Part shown: piece by piece, positions 10,559-23,596 of the stretch | Position numbering within the stretch: the stretch's first letter is position 1 | How the letters are laid out: each line of letters starts with the position of its first letter | DNA from: Glaciozyma antarctica PI12 | Taxonomy: Eukaryota; Basidiomycota; Microbotryomycetes; Kriegeriales; Camptobasidiaceae | NCBI GenBank assembly: GCA_002917775.1 | Contig: KZ627161.1 | Coordinates: forward strand, 1,298,467-1,362,466 | Length of the DNA stretch: 64,000 bases | Reading direction: 5' to 3' | The notes under the pieces: generated by a model | Databases searched by the model: none | Told to the model about the DNA's origin: nothing | Seen by the model: the letters and a program-made list of their open reading frames with translations, nothing else | Position numbers and translations under genes: made by a program

Positions 10559-13500
10559 CTAACGCTGAGGTGACCGAGTGTCGAGGATAAGCTGCGTACC
10601 AGGATCAGCGAGAGGAACAGCGAAAAGCGAAGGATCAAGCTCACTGTACGCAGGTCCCACAGCCACTCCCTCGCGACCCCACCCTCTCCCCTCGTCGACC
10701 ACCCGCTCAACTCCTGCCTATGCCTCCTCTCCCCCTCCAAACTCTCTCCCCACAACTCCATACCTTCCTCCGCATCACCCTCCCCGTCCCTCGATCCCTC
10801 ACTCATCACGAAACTCGCGCGGTTCTTGAGCATCCTCGCTTGCTCGCCCTTCTCCCACCCATCCTCCCCCGGCTCTCCCTCGTCATCCGCCAGCTCCGCT
10901 TCGCCCATCGCTAGGTCCAACTCGTCTTCTCCCTCGGGGAAGATCGAGTACCAGCTCATGCGGAACGGGGTCAAACATCATCGATCCGACGACTTTGGCG
11001 TTCGCGCGAGAGGTGCCGTGCAGCGGAGTGGAGGGGAGGGAGGGGAAGCCGAGGCGCGCGGGAGAGGCGGTGGAGAGTTGAGTGATGAGAGCGGGGCGAG
11101 TTGAGGTGGAGAGGACGTTGTCGAAGTCGCGGAGGACCGACTCGTTGCCTTCCCAGCGATGGAGAGTCGGGTTCCAGGTCATGTCGCCGTGAACTGCGTC
11201 GCTCGTCAGTCAAAGCTTACGAAAGAGTGGAAGAAAGGAACACACCTTTAGCGACGCCGACCGGTCCCAGGTTACGAATCAACTGCGGCTCCTTCCTCGC
11301 TCCCCTCTTCTTCCCCACCACCGGCGTCTCCTTACGCCTCGTCCCCTCTCCCTCCTCCCCCTGGTTCACCCTCTTGCTCGCCACCCTCTCCCCACCAGCC
11401 TTGATCGTACTCCCACTATCGCTCCTCCTCATCCCACCCCTCGCCTTGATCGTCTCACTCGCCTTGATCGTCTCACTCGCCTTGATCGTCTCACTCGCCT
11501 TGATCGTCCCAACCAACGTTCCCCTCCCCTTCACCGGCGACACGCGCGCGCTCTCCCTCTCCCTACTCGTCGGCAAATCATCAAACGCGTCCAACTCGCT
11601 TCCATCCCCGTACGTCCTCGCCCTCTTCAACTTCGACACCACCTTCGCTCTGGAAGCGAGCGGAGGCTGCTGCAGTCTCGTTCCGCCTATCGCGGAGGAC
11701 GGGCGGGGAGGGTGAGTGAGTCGGTCCATGGGCGTAGGGCCACTGATAACGCGCTCGCGAATACGGGACGAGGAGGAGGCGGTGGGAGCGGCGAAAGAGC
11801 TTGTCGAGGGGTTCAGTGTCGTCCGGCTTGCGCGAGGGGTCGAGGGAGGCATGGGCGAAGAAGGGAGGGAGGAGCCAGGGGTTGGAGAGCGGAGAGGTCG
11901 TCGGCCGAGAGTCGGAGTTTGAGGGACGAGGTTCTGTAGGCTCCGCTTCTTCTCGAGCGGGCGCGATCCCGTCGTTGGCGTCGCGAGGAGGTTCCCGTGC
12001 GATTTTTTGCCCCGAAGCGTTCGTGCTGGGCCGGCGAGGGACGATGAGGAGGGAGTGGAGGGAGTCACGGGCGTAGGAGAGGGGACGGGGGACAAGCCCG
12101 CGACTCCGCTCTTCTCGATCCTCGTCGGTGCTCTTCGCGGCATAGGAGTCGACGATCCTGCGAGGTCGGCGAGACTGGAGCTCGGGCGAAGACTGACGGT
12201 GCGCGTGCGGACACGATCCCGCAAGGCTGTGCTGGGTGCCGGGGGAGGACCGCCCGCGCGGCGGGAGGTCGTTCGCTCGACTGCACCAGCTGCAGAGGAA
12301 GGACGGGTAGGAGGACGACCGAGGCCGACTGTCGTTGGTGGGCGAGAGGTGGAGGGGAAGCGAGGAATGGAGGCGGTAGGAGTCGAAGGAGGGGGACGGT
12401 GGGGAGGGAGGGCGGTGTGCGTACGGGAAGGAAGGGGAGGGCGTCGTAGCCGAGTCGGTGTGCTCTGCGAAGATGCCGGCGTCGTCCCTTTGCGAATCTT
12501 GAGGCTCGGCGGCTGAGGACCCGACCTCGTCCTCATCCTCTCCGCGCCCAACTTGATCCCGACCTCAATCTCCAACCCATGCTCTCCTCCTCGCTCCTCG
12601 TGCCCCTCACGATACCCATCCAACCTCCCTCCCTTGCCCTCCTCCCGCACTCTGCTCTCCTCCTCCCCTCGACCCCGCGCTTCGAGCTTGCGCTTGAGCA
12701 TCGCCTGCAGGTCGACCTTGCCGCCGAACCGGGACTCGGAGTCGGAGGGAGGAGTCAACGGGCCTGGCCCGCCTAGGAAGTAGGATGGCAGGACGAGCTC
12801 CTCAAAGAAAGCCTCGTCGTCGTCTTCGGCTGAGGTGTCGCCCATCGATAGTGCGGGAGAGGCGGTGCGAGGTGAAGGATGTAGGTGGGAGGACGGAGGG
12901 TGGAGCGTGGTGGAGGACGAAGTAGGGTTGCGGAGCGCGAGGGAGGTGAAGGAAGGGCGGGAGAGGAGAGGGGAGAGAGTGACGTGCGCCATGCTGGTTG
13001 GCAAATCGAAGTCGGACTCGTCGAAATCATCCATGCCGACCTCGTTCGATCCGTTCTTGCTGCCCGACGAAACGAGGGACGTCTTGCGCATCGTGCGCGG
13101 CGTAGGTAGACTTCGCTCGAGGCACTCGTCCTCAGGGTCGTCCGAGATGTGCGACGCAAAGGACGACTTGGCCCTCAGCGGTCGAGAGAGCTCAGCGGGA
13201 AGGTCCAGCTCAAGCTCCTCGTCCCAGTCGCCTAGAACGCTCTTCGCTTGCCCCTGAGGCGTCGAACCGAGATGGGTAACTCGACCGGGACCGGAGTTGG
13301 CAGAGGCGAGGAGGGAGGCGAAGGTCGAAGGAGAGGCGAAGGGTAGAGGTTGTGTTGACTTGAGGACTGGTCGATCGCGCGACGGGGGTGGAAGGAGTGG
13401 CGTGGCCGGGTTCTTCGTTGTCGGAGAGCGCGAGGCCGGAGAAGGAGCTCATGCGCGCCTTGATGGTCCCGTTCCGCGAGTCTGTCGAGCTCTGGTCCTC

Positions 13501-13764
13501 CTCCTCCTTTGTCCGTACGCCCATCGCAGCCCAGTTGCTCCCCACGAACGCGTCGCGTCCCGCACTACCGAACGACGCATCATCTTCGTCACCCCATTCC
13601 GCTCCCTCGCCATTCCCGCTGAAGAGGGCGCTGGCCCCTCCCGAGCTGCCCTCCGTCTCCGTTTCGGCATCTGAAGCGTTCCCGTGACTGGTGAGGTGGA
13701 GGGAGAGGGAGAAAGGGCCGGAGGGGAGGACGAGGTCCGGGTCAGAGTCCCAGCAGTCGCTCAT
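10559..13764 (-). CDS. byr4: Byr4/Bfa1-like cytokinesis and mitotic-exit regulator
   Basis: Byr4 (S. pombe) and Bfa1 (budding yeast) sit at spindle pole bodies and, with the GAP Cdc16/Bub2, hold the GTPase Spg1/Tem1 off to control septation and mitotic exit. The protein is about 1,000 residues and mostly disordered, rich in Ser, Pro and Arg. The start is MSDCWDSDPDLVLPSGPFSL at 13764. An early block is DDFDESDFDLPTSMAHVTLS. The conserved Byr4-type C-terminus is clear: EPQLIRNLGPVGVAKG, then after an intron DMTWNPTLHRWEGNESVL, FDNVLSTSTRPALITQLST, VVGSMMFDPVRMSWYSIF and the acidic EGEDELDL. The last exon reads LILDTRSPQR with the stop at 10559-10561. A tandem repeat encodes several copies of TIKASE just before the conserved end (see the repeat entry). 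Long overlapping ORFs on the plus strand are composition shadows. Confidence 0.78.
11442..11509. repeat. 18-bp coding tandem repeat, about 3.8 copies
   Basis: The unit cgccttgatcgtctcact is repeated at 11442, 11460 and 11478, with a partial fourth copy from 11496. On the minus strand it encodes TIKASE repeats inside the Byr4-like protein. Copies are identical over the full units, so it is likely a recently expanded minisatellite. Each unit keeps the frame. Confidence 0.92.
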
Positions 13765-14409
13765 TGTCGAAGGAATGGGGAGGAGTCGGAGGTCGTGGCT
13801 AGTGTTGCTTGTCGTGGGCAGGTGTTCGTGAAGGCTGGCGTGGTGGTGGCTTAGCGGGGCATGGGAAGCTGCACTGGAGAGGGGCGAACAGGTGTAGGGT
13901 TAGATCTCTCCTCCCAGATGCAAGTGGCAGTGCCCTTGACTCACAATCTGTTCAGGCGTTGTTCAAGTCGTTAAGTTGTGTTGTTCTGGTGGTAGGAAAG
14001 GGAACTGGAAAGCAGAAGAGAGTCGGAGGAGGGCGGGACAAAGGATTGTCGAATAGAAGAAAGGGCGGTTCGACCTCTCTGTCGGCGTTTGATTTCTCTG
14101 CTCTGGAGGACGGCAGAGGAGGAGTGAGGAAGTCTGGCTTGAGGAGGGGAGTCGGAGGGAGGTGATGGATCCGTTCAAGGCTGGGCTGTGGGCTGGCTGA
14201 AGCTTGTGCTACTTCGCCTGGGCTGCTACTCGCTGCCGAGCTCAGCTCCCGCAACACCAGATACGTGGCTTTCGTTGCTTGAGCGGCTGATGTGAGCGTC
14301 AAGGCAGGGAGTAGAAACAGCGCTGATGGGAGACCTGGAGCACAGTCGAGCACAGGAGGAGCAGGGAGAGCCTGACTGCTCGACGTCTGGTGATACTTCG
14401 CAACTACAT
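13765..14409. promoter_or_regulatory. 5' region of the Byr4-like gene and 3' region of Nup192
   Basis: This 645-base gap lies between the Byr4-like start and the Nup192 stop, both on the minus strand. It has an open minus-strand frame (about 13952-14353) without an ATG at its start and without a recognisable domain, so I treat it as leader and promoter. No known regulatory site stands out. Confidence 0.4.
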
Positions 14410-17400
14410 CTAAACCTCGACCAACAGCTCCTGCAGCCGCCTAACCACCGCTCCCAAATATGACTCCCTCGCTCGGAAGCTCGACCCCACCGTCTTCTGC
14501 GTCTGCAAGAAACGAATCAGCGCGCATCCTCACAAGCCTGCTGAACCGCGACTCACCAACTCCAACGACCCCAGTCGCTCGGCGATAGGCTTGAAATCGT
14601 CTGCGATAGATTCCCGCAAGACGGGAAGGTCGACGCGCGAGATCGTGCTTCCTCTTGACCGCAAAGACTCGGCGAGACCGAGGCCGAATTCTGGTCTTGC
14701 CGAGATCGCTTCGTTGTCGACGCGCTCGGGGTCGAGGAAGTAGGAGACGTGGCGCCAGTAGAGGAGGAGAGAGATTTCGAGGAGGTCTGTGAGGCGGGTT
14801 AGCAGTGAGGACGAACACCATTGGGAACGGGTCTCACGAAGGGAGGAGATGACCTGGAGGCGGTATTTCGCCTGCAGAGCGAGAACCTCCTGGAGAACGC
14901 GGTGGCGGTGGTCTCCAATGTCGCCGCCTTCTTCTGAAGGGAGAGAGAGTGCCTACACAGCCAACGAGCGTCAGTCCATGACCAAAAGAAGTCGGCGGAG
15001 CGGAACAGCTCACCTCCTCGATCTCGGCGACATCGAGCCTCTCAAAGTCGTCGATCATGCTCGCGAGCTTGGAGACATCTTGAAGGCGACGAGCAAGCTC
15101 GTTGGTGACAGCGCGAAGGAACGCGCCGGCGCTGCCGAGGGTCGGTGCTGCGAAACAACGGAGGTCAAGCTCTGCTCGGAAGACAACGAGAGCGCGACTT
15201 ACCTCCAGCTCCATCGCCGTACTTGACCGACGCCAACCAGACGGGTCGGAAAGCAGTCGTTCCAGCACGCTTGCGAGTCGCCACGCTCAGGTAGGTGAGG
15301 ATGGAGGCCTCGAGTGACTCGGCCAGTCCTTCGACTTTCTCCGTGAAGACGGTACCTGAACCTCGGAGAGCTGGCGCGAAAATGAGATCAGCGGGAGTGC
15401 GGTGCGTTCGGAGAGCGACCTTACCGAGGACGAGAGTCTGATCCTCTTCTCGCTCGCCATCGTTAGAAGGCGCGAACTTCGAGATCCAATCTTGAGAACC
15501 GCAGATCTTGGCCGAGAGACCGAGGAGCGCAGAGTGGAGACCGCCAAAGGATGAGAGAGTGGTCTGCGGAGTCGAAACGTCAGCGATTTGCTCTTCGACC
15601 TGAGTAAGGAGACTCACGAGATCCTCCTCCGAGACCGAAGGGAGAACGATGCCGAGGAGGGTGACGATGAGGTGGGCTTCGCGGAGGGAGGCGACCGTCT
15701 GAACGGCGGTACAGTCCTTGAGGGCGATGAGGAGGGTCTCGCGCTGTCCTTCGACGAAAGCGATGGCCTGTAGCGCAGAAAAGGGTAAGCCACAAGTCGA
15801 GCGAGCCAGAGAATAAACGTACGTGTCGAGCAGCAACCGAGGTCTCAGCTCCGAAAGAAACGAGAGCGCCAACGACGAGCTGCAAGGCTGGGAGGAGGAG
15901 CTGATGATGCCGCTCGGTCGCAGGAGGCAAGAAGCCATCAAAGTCTGTTCCGTACCCGTCAGTATAGCCTCAACCACGGGAGAGGGGAGACGCACCCATC
16001 GAGGAAGCATCAACCTGAGGACGAGCTCCCAGGTAATCGCACTGCGCGAGCTTGCTCAGAAGCTCCGCGGTGAGAAGCTTCTCCGCGCCTTCGCGAGTCG
16101 ACGCCAGGCGGATCAGGAACGACATCTGCGCCTCATAGATGTAGAGGGCGTTGAGCGATTCTGCAGAATAGGACAGCAAGTCAGGCCAAGCCAGAACGGA
16201 CGCAAAGACAAGTACGCACCAGGATCGGGTTTGAGAGCCTCCTGCAACTCGACCTCGGCGTCCTTGAGGGACGTGACGAAGCTCTGGAGGTATCCCTGCT
16301 TGCTGAGGATCGAAAGAGCCTTGGACGTAGCCCTCCCCTCCTCGGCGACCATCACGAGCGCATCGAGCGCGGTGAACGCCACCGTCCTCCAGACCTCATG
16401 TCCGACCGCCGCGTCGCGACAGATGACAGGGAGAAGACGGTCGATGGCCGACTGGAGGATGACGAGGTTACCGCCTTCGAGAGCGTTGCGACGACTCGAC
16501 TTGCGGGTCCCGCCGACGCTTGAGAGGCCGTCGAACGAGATGAGGTCGTCCGCGATGATCGAGTTGTTCGACTCGTCCCCGAGTGCGCGCGCGAGGGCCG
16601 GTGAGCTCGAGGCCATCTTGGTCGAGTACTGGATGTAGTTGAGGAGGACAGCGTAGAGGTTCCCTCGGACGACGGCCGAGACGCCAGGTTGGAGGATGGC
16701 GAGGAGGATCGCTCGAAGGACCGCGTGGAGGCGTTCGGGCGAGACCGACTGGATCGAGTCGACGGCGTCGGCGAAGGCGATTCGCATCCCCTCGTCGCGG
16801 AGCTTGGTCATGAGCAAGACCGCTGCTCCGCTGAGAAGCTCGCTGATCGCCTGGTCGCTTTCTGCCGCGGCGATGGGAGGGAGGAGGGCGATCATGAGGT
16901 CGAGGAGGAGGGAGTGACGGTTATCGGCGGGGAGGAGGTGGAACGCCTTCGTGAGAGTGATGTCGAGGAGGCTCCTCCAGGCGCGGAGGGCGTGGAACCG
17001 CGCGAACTGGATCTCGCGCTTGTGGTTCTCGATAACGAGCGTCTCGACGATGCACCGCGTCTCCTTCTTGATCTCGTCCTGCTGCGCCTGCGTGTTGAGG
17101 ACTCCGCGACTCTGCAACTCCCGACGAGCGGCGCCGATGAGGGCGAGGAGGGCGTTGAAGTCGTAGACCTCGCAGCCGGTCGAGTCCGTCTTGAGGCACG
17201 ACTCGAACCGTAGCTCGGCAAAGAAGTTGAGCCGGTAGTTGTTGGGCTGGATCGAGTCGACCCAGTCGAAATCGAGCGAGTGGAAGATCTCGAGCATCCG
17301 CGGGAGCGCCTGCTCCAATCCTCCCTGGTCGAAGAAGGCGGGGATGTCGTCGTCGGCGACGGTCGGGTTTCCAAAGAGCGCGCCGACAAGTTCGAGTTCC

Positions 17401-20400
17401 CGCTGCGTGTCGTTCCCGGATGCGAGGACGTTGAGCTCGAGCGCCGTCGATTCGAGGAGCCACGCCTCGGACTGAAGGATGGCGCAGACTGCCTCGCTCG
17501 AGGAGACGACGCGCTTGCCGTCCGTGTAGGCGACTTCTCCGAGCGCTCCCTCCGTCGCAGTCGGCACGCCAAACGGCATCGCGAGGCACTGGCGGAGGAA
17601 GAAATTCTCACGATTGCGGAGGTACCTCGACAGGGCGGCGGACGTGTACTGGTGGAGGCAGAGTTGTCGAACGAGGCGGTAGCACTTGGCGGCGAGGACG
17701 GGGTGGCGCGCGAGGAGCGAGATCTGGAACTCCTGCTCGCTGTCGACGTTCTGGGCGAGGAGGTCGAGGATGACATGGAGCGCCGTCCGAGGCGAGTCGG
17801 GCAAGGTGGGGTCGTCGATCTCCATCTCGCTCGGGCGGCTCTGGACGTTGAATCCGAGGAGGAGGTGGACGACGTTGGGGCCTGCGCGGTCGGGCTGCGT
17901 GCACTGAAGCAGCAGGTCGAGGATCGCCGACCTGATCGCCTGCCGAATGCTTCCTCCTCCCTCGCCCTCCGCACCATCCCACTCTCCCATCTCCAAGTCC
18001 GACTCGGGGACCTCCGCGTCCAAGCGCCCTACGAATCCTTCGAGGATCCTAAGCGTCTCGGACGACGCCTCGAGGAGTCCAACGAGGCGGTTGAGCTTGG
18101 CGCGCGACTGGTTGGGGAACTTTTGGTCGACGTCGAAGAAGGGGGATTCGGCGATGACGGCGAGGATCTGAACGGCGAGGAGAGCGATTTCGTCCTCCTG
18201 CTCGCAGCTGACGAGGAGCGCGATTTGGACGACGGCTTCCGAGTTGTAGAGGAGGGATTGGTCGAGAGGAGCGACCGACTTGAGGCGACTGAGCTTGTCC
18301 TGAGGGATCTGCGGTGCCAGAACTGCATCAGCACTCGCTCGCAGCCGAGAGAAGACTCGAGAGACTCACGTGAACCGCACTCTCCCCCAAACTCGGCAAA
18401 ACGACCTCGAGGAACGGCGCCTGGAGCTCAAAGACCCGCTTGACGATCCTGAGGCATCGCAGCATGCACGTCGTGAACAACTGCGTCCCCGCCAAATCCT
18501 TCTCGATCGCCTCGTACCCCGCCGTGATGATCGTCAAGAGCGTCTCGAGGAGTTCGCTCCCACTCAAGATCCGCGTGAGGATGTCGAAGCCCGGATGAAG
18601 GACGAGCTGCGCCAGAGGCCCGCTCGCGGTCTTCGAAGCTCCCATCGCCGCTGAAGCGAGGAAGGGACCGAGGTCGTAGCTCCCCAAGCACTTCTCAACG
18701 AAAGCGAGGCAGGTCTCGGTAACGGTCCAGCGCTCCCTCGGGTCGGCGAATTCGCGCTGACTCGTCTTGAGGAGGATGTCGTCGAGAACGAAGTGGACGT
18801 AGGGGTCGATTCCAGGCGCGCGTTGAGGGGCGCCGAGGTTGTCGGGAATCGTCTGCGAGTCGATCTCGACGCTTCGACGAATGGGTGAGAGGGAGGAGGG
18901 GGTGTGGATGAGGGTGTTGAGGAGCTGGACGAACGCCGTCGATTCGGGGTAGACCTTGTTGGGGACCTCGACCTCCTCGAGCTCGGTAAAGATGCCTCCT
19001 TCGATACTGAGCGGTCCAATCCTTCCGCGCGACGCTCCCATCCCTGCTCCTCCTCGCAAGTCCCTCCCCTCCGACACCGCGAGCGTCGGGAGGATCTGAC
19101 TCGTCTCGAGCGCCGCCCACGTCCTACGCGCGACTTCGACTCCAAACGTCCCTCCGGGCCTCGAGAACGCCGCGATCGCTCCTAGGAGACTCGCCTTGAG
19201 CTCGAGCGAAATCGGGCGACCGAGGAGCGCGAACAACGACGCGATGGGCCGGTGACGCTGGTTGTCGTAGAGGGTGGCGCGCGCGACGTCCGAGTAGGCG
19301 ACGATCTGCCGAAGGAGGCGGACGAACGACCGAAGGAGAGGCACCTCCTCAGGCGGCATCTCCCCCAAGCCACCTTCCGCGTTCGGCCCCGCTTCGGCGG
19401 GTCGGTCGGGGAGGTTCTGGGTGTAGAAGGCGAGGGCACCGAAGAGGGCTCCCCAGGAGAAGTTGGCCGAGGGAGGGGTGGGGCAGGAGGGGTTGGTCGA
19501 GGCGGGGCCTTCGTTGGTCGAAAGGAACTCGAATGCGTACGTCGCGCTCTGAGGGCCCGACGCGAGCGAGGCGACCATCTCGTAGTACGCGCGCATCATT
19601 CCCAGTGGACGGCATTCGGAGCCCCAGCGGAGGAAGGCGGAGAGGCGACCTGCGAGGGGAGCGTGGTGGGCCGAGGAGGAGGTGTTGGTGACGGCTTCTT
19701 CCCAAAACTTGAGGCCGCCGTCGGGAGCACCGCGGTAGATCGTGGCGATGAGGAGGAAAAGGGATTCGAGGTCGTGCCGGACTTCGAGGGGTCCTTCGTC
19801 GTGTCCTCCTCGCGACGTACGGTGTCCTCCGCCGCGGTGAGAAGACGAGGCGACGTCCTCTTCGCGGTTCCGTAACTTGCGGAGGACCGAGATCTTGTTC
19901 GTGACGACCTCGATGACGAGAAGCTCGACCTGGTCCGTCACGTACTCCTGGAACGCGCCTTCGACGACGTGCCCTCCTCCAATCCGCCCAAACTCGGCTC
20001 CAATCCCTCCCCAGACCACGTCGAGATCTCCATCCCACTTGTACGCCAGCACCGAGCGTCCGAGGAACGCAAAGACGCCAGCTTCGATCGCCTGCCAGGT
20101 GAGGTGGTCGACGTACTCGCCTCCATCCGTCTCAAAGTTGGGAACGTAGCGTGCCGCCGTATCGAGAAAGACGGTCCACTGGAGCTGCACCGTCGCGCGC
20201 AGCTCAGGGACCGCCCATCGGCTCGTAAGTGACGCGTTGACGTCCTTGACGAAAGCGGCGTGGGTGAAGAGGGGGTAGAGCTGCTGGGCCGAGTGTTCGT
20301 CGCTCGAGTCGAGGGCGGAGAGGATGGCGGCGAGGAGGTAGACGGCTGTGCCATCGGAGGAGGGAAGGGCTTGGAGTTGGCGGAGGAGAAGGAGGAGGTC

Positions 20401-21257
20401 GTTCGGGGTGGTGTGCCGCGCGGTGCAGATGAGGAAGAGGAGCTGTGCGAGCGCGTGCCGCTCCTCCTCGTGCCGCTGAATCCGCGCTTCGGTCGTGTCG
20501 TCCGAGAATGAGGCGCCGTGCTCGGCTGCGACGGAGAGGGCGTTGCTGGCGATAGGTTGGGAGAGGGCGGTACGGAGAGTCGAGATGAGCGCCTTGGACG
20601 ACTCGAGCGTCTGAATGATCTTCTCCACCCAGGTTCCCCGTCGCCCGCCCTCGAGTACGACCTCAGCGCCCTTGCCCCGCGTGAGCTCATTCGCCTCCTT
20701 CTCGAGCAAGCGCTGCAGTCCCGACGCGATGAGCCGCTCGTCCGGCGATAGCGCACCCTTCCAAATCGCCTGCAAGCACCTAAGCAAGCTCGCTCGCTCG
20801 TTCAGGAAGACGTAGAGACCGCTCTCCGCTCGTCCTTGGTCGGCGCGCGGGCGCGAGTTGATCCCAAACGAGACGTAGGACGCGCAAAGGTCCTCTGATG
20901 CGCCGAGCGAGTCGGAGAGGAAGAGGATCTCCTTGGTAAGAGCTGGGCCGGCGGTGTAGGTCGTTCCCGTGGCGACGTAGGTGAAGGAGCCTTGGGGGAG
21001 AGAGAGGACAAGAAAAGGCTCTGGTCAGCTCCTGCTCCTCCTGTTCCAAGACGTGAAGCTGACTGACCTTTTTCGAGTTGTGCACGCTCCTTGGGGTTCT
21101 TGGGAGGGATATCGAGGAGGGCTTGGAAGGCTGGCCTGGCGCGCTCTAGCTTAAGCTGAAGTTTGGTGAGGAGAGCCGGGTCGTTGGTCGGGTTGGAGAG
21201 CAAGTCGCCAAGGAAGAGCTCCAGACGGTAGAACTGGTCCAAGTCGGCGCCCGGCAT
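14410..21257 (-). CDS. NUP192: nuclear pore scaffold nucleoporin Nup192/Nup205
   Basis: Nup192 (Nup205 in animals, Nup186 in S. pombe) is a large alpha-solenoid of the inner ring of the nuclear pore and binds Nic96 and Nup53. The start MPGADLDQFYRLELFLGDLL at 21257 matches the family N-terminus. It is followed by ALLTKLQLKLERARPAFQAL and, after introns, SLGASEDLCASYVSFGIN and LRCLQAIWKGALSPDERLIA. The long exons 20787-18328 and 18023-16113 encode uninterrupted helical sequence (PLGMMRAYYEMVASLASGP, HPVLAAKCYRLVRQLCLHQ, ESWLLESTALELNVLASG-like text at 17440). The C-terminus passes LSVATRKRAGTTAFRPVWL and ends LRESIADDFKPIAERLGSL ... LLVEV at 14410. Estimated length is about 2,000 residues with around a dozen introns, which fits the family. 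Its 5' end is divergent from the Ofd1-like gene, 277 bases away. Confidence 0.87.
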
Positions 21258-21534
21258 GGTGGTTTTAGGAGGGGTTGGGGAGAGTTGGCGAAGAGGGAGG
21301 AGGTGCCGTGTTGAGGGAGGGAGGGGGAGTTCCGAGTTGCGGCTGTTGGACTGGCGGCTGTGGGGAGGTCGAGTGCTGAGGACCTGACTCGTCTCCCTGC
21401 AGGTACTGGCAGCCAAATGGAGCGAGTTGAGGGAAGCTGAGAGGAAGTCCTCCTCACTACTCAGAAAACAACTCGCGACGACTTTAGGCTCTTCGACCGC
21501 TGCCTCTCTCTCAACAACCAACCACCTTCGAGGG
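21258..21534. promoter_or_regulatory. divergent promoter region, Nup192 and Ofd1-like genes
   Basis: This 277-base segment separates two divergent ATGs (21257 on minus, 21535 on plus). It is pyrimidine/purine biased but I see no TATA box or other identifiable element. Confidence 0.5.
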
Positions 21535-23579
21535 ATGACTCAACCGATACCAGCAAGACCTGCTCCTGAGCTTGAGCCGGATGCACCCGCCAAACGCTCA
21601 AAGCCTTCCCCTCCAGACGAGGAGCTCCCCTTCCATTCGACCCTTCTCATCCCTTCCAACATTGCAGCTCTCGCAGCCGCCCACGCCGCCTCTGCGCCCT
21701 ACAAGCACGCCGTCGTCGACCAGCTCTTTGACCCCGGTTTCCTCCACAAGGCGCGCAAGGAGATTGTCGAGCAGATCAGCTTCAGGGAGAAGGAGACTGA
21801 CATTTGTGCGTCCTCCCTTCCTGGTCCTTCCTCCCTTGCTGACTTTTTTCCTGCCTGCAGATCGAGTGAGCCTTATCTGCACCAGCTTTATTCACTGCTG
21901 ACGAACACAGATCAACCAAACTGGCGACCTCACCAACCTCTCCGGCCTCCCCGCTGCGGAGCTCGCTCTCCTCCCAACTCTCCTCTCCCTCCGCGACGCC
22001 ATCTACTCCAAGACGTTCCGATCTTTCGTCCAGTCTGTCACGGGATGCGGTGCGTTGAGCGGGATCAAGACGGACATGAGCTGCGCCGAGTACAGCGAGG
22101 GATGCTACCTGCTCAACCACGACGATGTTATTGGGACGAGGAGGATCAGCTTCATCCTGTACATGGTGCTGGATGAGCCCAAGTGGGAGAAGCAGGCGCG
22201 TCTGTTTTTGATCTGCTGAGGAGGGAGGAGCTAACGCGCGTGTGTGCAGTGGGGAGGTGCGCTCGAGCTCTACCCTGTCCTGCCTGCGGATCCCAACAAC
22301 CCCGACCGCCCGAACGTTCCCGCCGCCATGCCAACGGTTTCGATTCCTGTACGTACTTCCCGCCCTTTCCCTCTACTCTCGCTGACGTTGCGTTTCGCAG
22401 CCCGCATTCAACCAATTCGCATTCTTCACCGTCCAGCCCGGTCATTCGTTCCACTCTGTCGAAGAGGTCGTTGTCGTGGGTGACGGAGAGAAGGGTGGAG
22501 CTGGCGCGCGTGTGAGCTTGAGTGGATGGTTCCACAAGCCCATCGAGGGAGAGGAGGGTTACGAAGGCGAGGAGGGATTCGCACCCAAAAGCTCGCTGCA
22601 GCAACTCGTTCGTTCATCCTTCCCTCGGTTCTCGGCCACCGTCTGACTCGAAGATGCCGCGCAGTACGCCACGACTCTTGAGCCCTCAACGTCCTACGCG
22701 ACCCCTCCTCCCCTCCCCCTCCCTCTCGTCCCCTCCCCCACCGAAATTACCCTCCTCACCTCCCTCATCAACCCCGCCTACTTCTCCCCCGCCACTCTCG
22801 CCCACCTGCGCACCCAATTCGTCGATTCTTCTCAACTCGTCCTCGCCAACTTCCTCCGCCCTGAAATCGCGTCCGAGCTCGAATTACTCATTCGCGCAGA
22901 GGACTCCCTTCTCGAAGCAGGTCGTCGCGGCACCGTCGTTGCAGGCCGGAATACGAACCTCATCCCTCCTCAAGACGCCGCCACCACCTCACCCTGGACG
23001 CTCGTGGGTCCTCCTCACATCCAGCGCTTCGCCGCGATCCCCTTCTCCCTCCCCGCCTCCTCCCCGCGCCTCGCCACCCTATTAGCAGAGATCAACACCC
23101 TCTTCTCCTCATCCACTTTCCGCACATTCCTCGCCACTCTCACCTCCCTCCTCGCCACCTCCTACACCACCCAAGTCCGCCGATTCCGCCCCGGACTCGA
23201 TTACACGCTCGCGCGCGGAGAGCCTTCGGACGGAGAGGTGCGGTTGGATGCAGGGTTGGGATTGACGCCCGTTCCTTTGAGCGAGGCGGATGCGCAGTTG
23301 TGGGAGGGTGGAGAGGTAGGAGGGTGGGAACTGTGGTTGGCGGGAGAGGAGGGAGGGGACGAAGCGACGTATGGAGCCGAGCAGGAGGACGAGCCGCTCC
23401 TTGCGTTGGAGCCTGGGTGGAATAGGCTGAACATCGTGTTGAGGGATGCTGGGGTGTTGAGGTTTGTCAAGTATTTGAGCGCGAAGGCACCGGCGAGTAG
23501 GTGGGATGTTGGGGGGGAGTGGGAGGTCGTTGGAGTTGAGGAGAGCGATGATGAGGTCGAGGGAGGGGAGGCGCAGTAG
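21535..23579 (+). CDS. ofd1: Ofd1/Tpa1-type prolyl 3,4-dihydroxylase (2-oxoglutarate Fe(II) oxygenase)
   Basis: Ofd1/Tpa1/OGFOD1 hydroxylate a proline of ribosomal protein Rps23; in S. pombe Ofd1 also controls the sterol regulator Sre1 in response to oxygen. The start is MTQPIPARPAPELEPDAPAK. The N-terminal double-stranded beta-helix shows YKHAVVDQLFDPGFLHKAR, RINQTGDLTNLSGLP, CAEYSEGCYLLNHDDVIG (iron-binding H-x-D), RRISFILYMVLDEPKW, WGGALELYPVLP, FFTVQPGHSFHSVEEV (distal His) and an arginine in ARVSLSGWFHKP for 2-oxoglutarate. The C-terminal non-catalytic domain follows with LVLANFLRPEIASELELLI, WTLVGPPHIQRF and LDYTLARGEPSDGEVRLDAG. There are about five introns and about 600 residues, normal for the family. 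The tail is acidic. All catalytic ligands are present, so it should be active. Confidence 0.88.
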
Positions 23580-23596
23580 TATCTGCAAAGCCGTTA

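Noticed and set aside
11101-11715. Long plus-strand open frame (about 204 codons) opposite the Byr4-like gene
   Set aside because: It is a composition shadow of the minus-strand exon, including its repeat (SLALIV copies mirror TIKASE), and has no family similarity.
13952-14353. Minus-strand frame of 133 codons in the Byr4-Nup192 gap
   Set aside because: It starts with GTG, not ATG, has no domain and lies where the Byr4 leader is expected.
16892-18443. Several long open frames on both strands overlapping Nup192
   Set aside because: They are Arg/Ser/Glu-rich frames created by GC-rich codon bias; only the Nup192 frame has conserved helical sequence.
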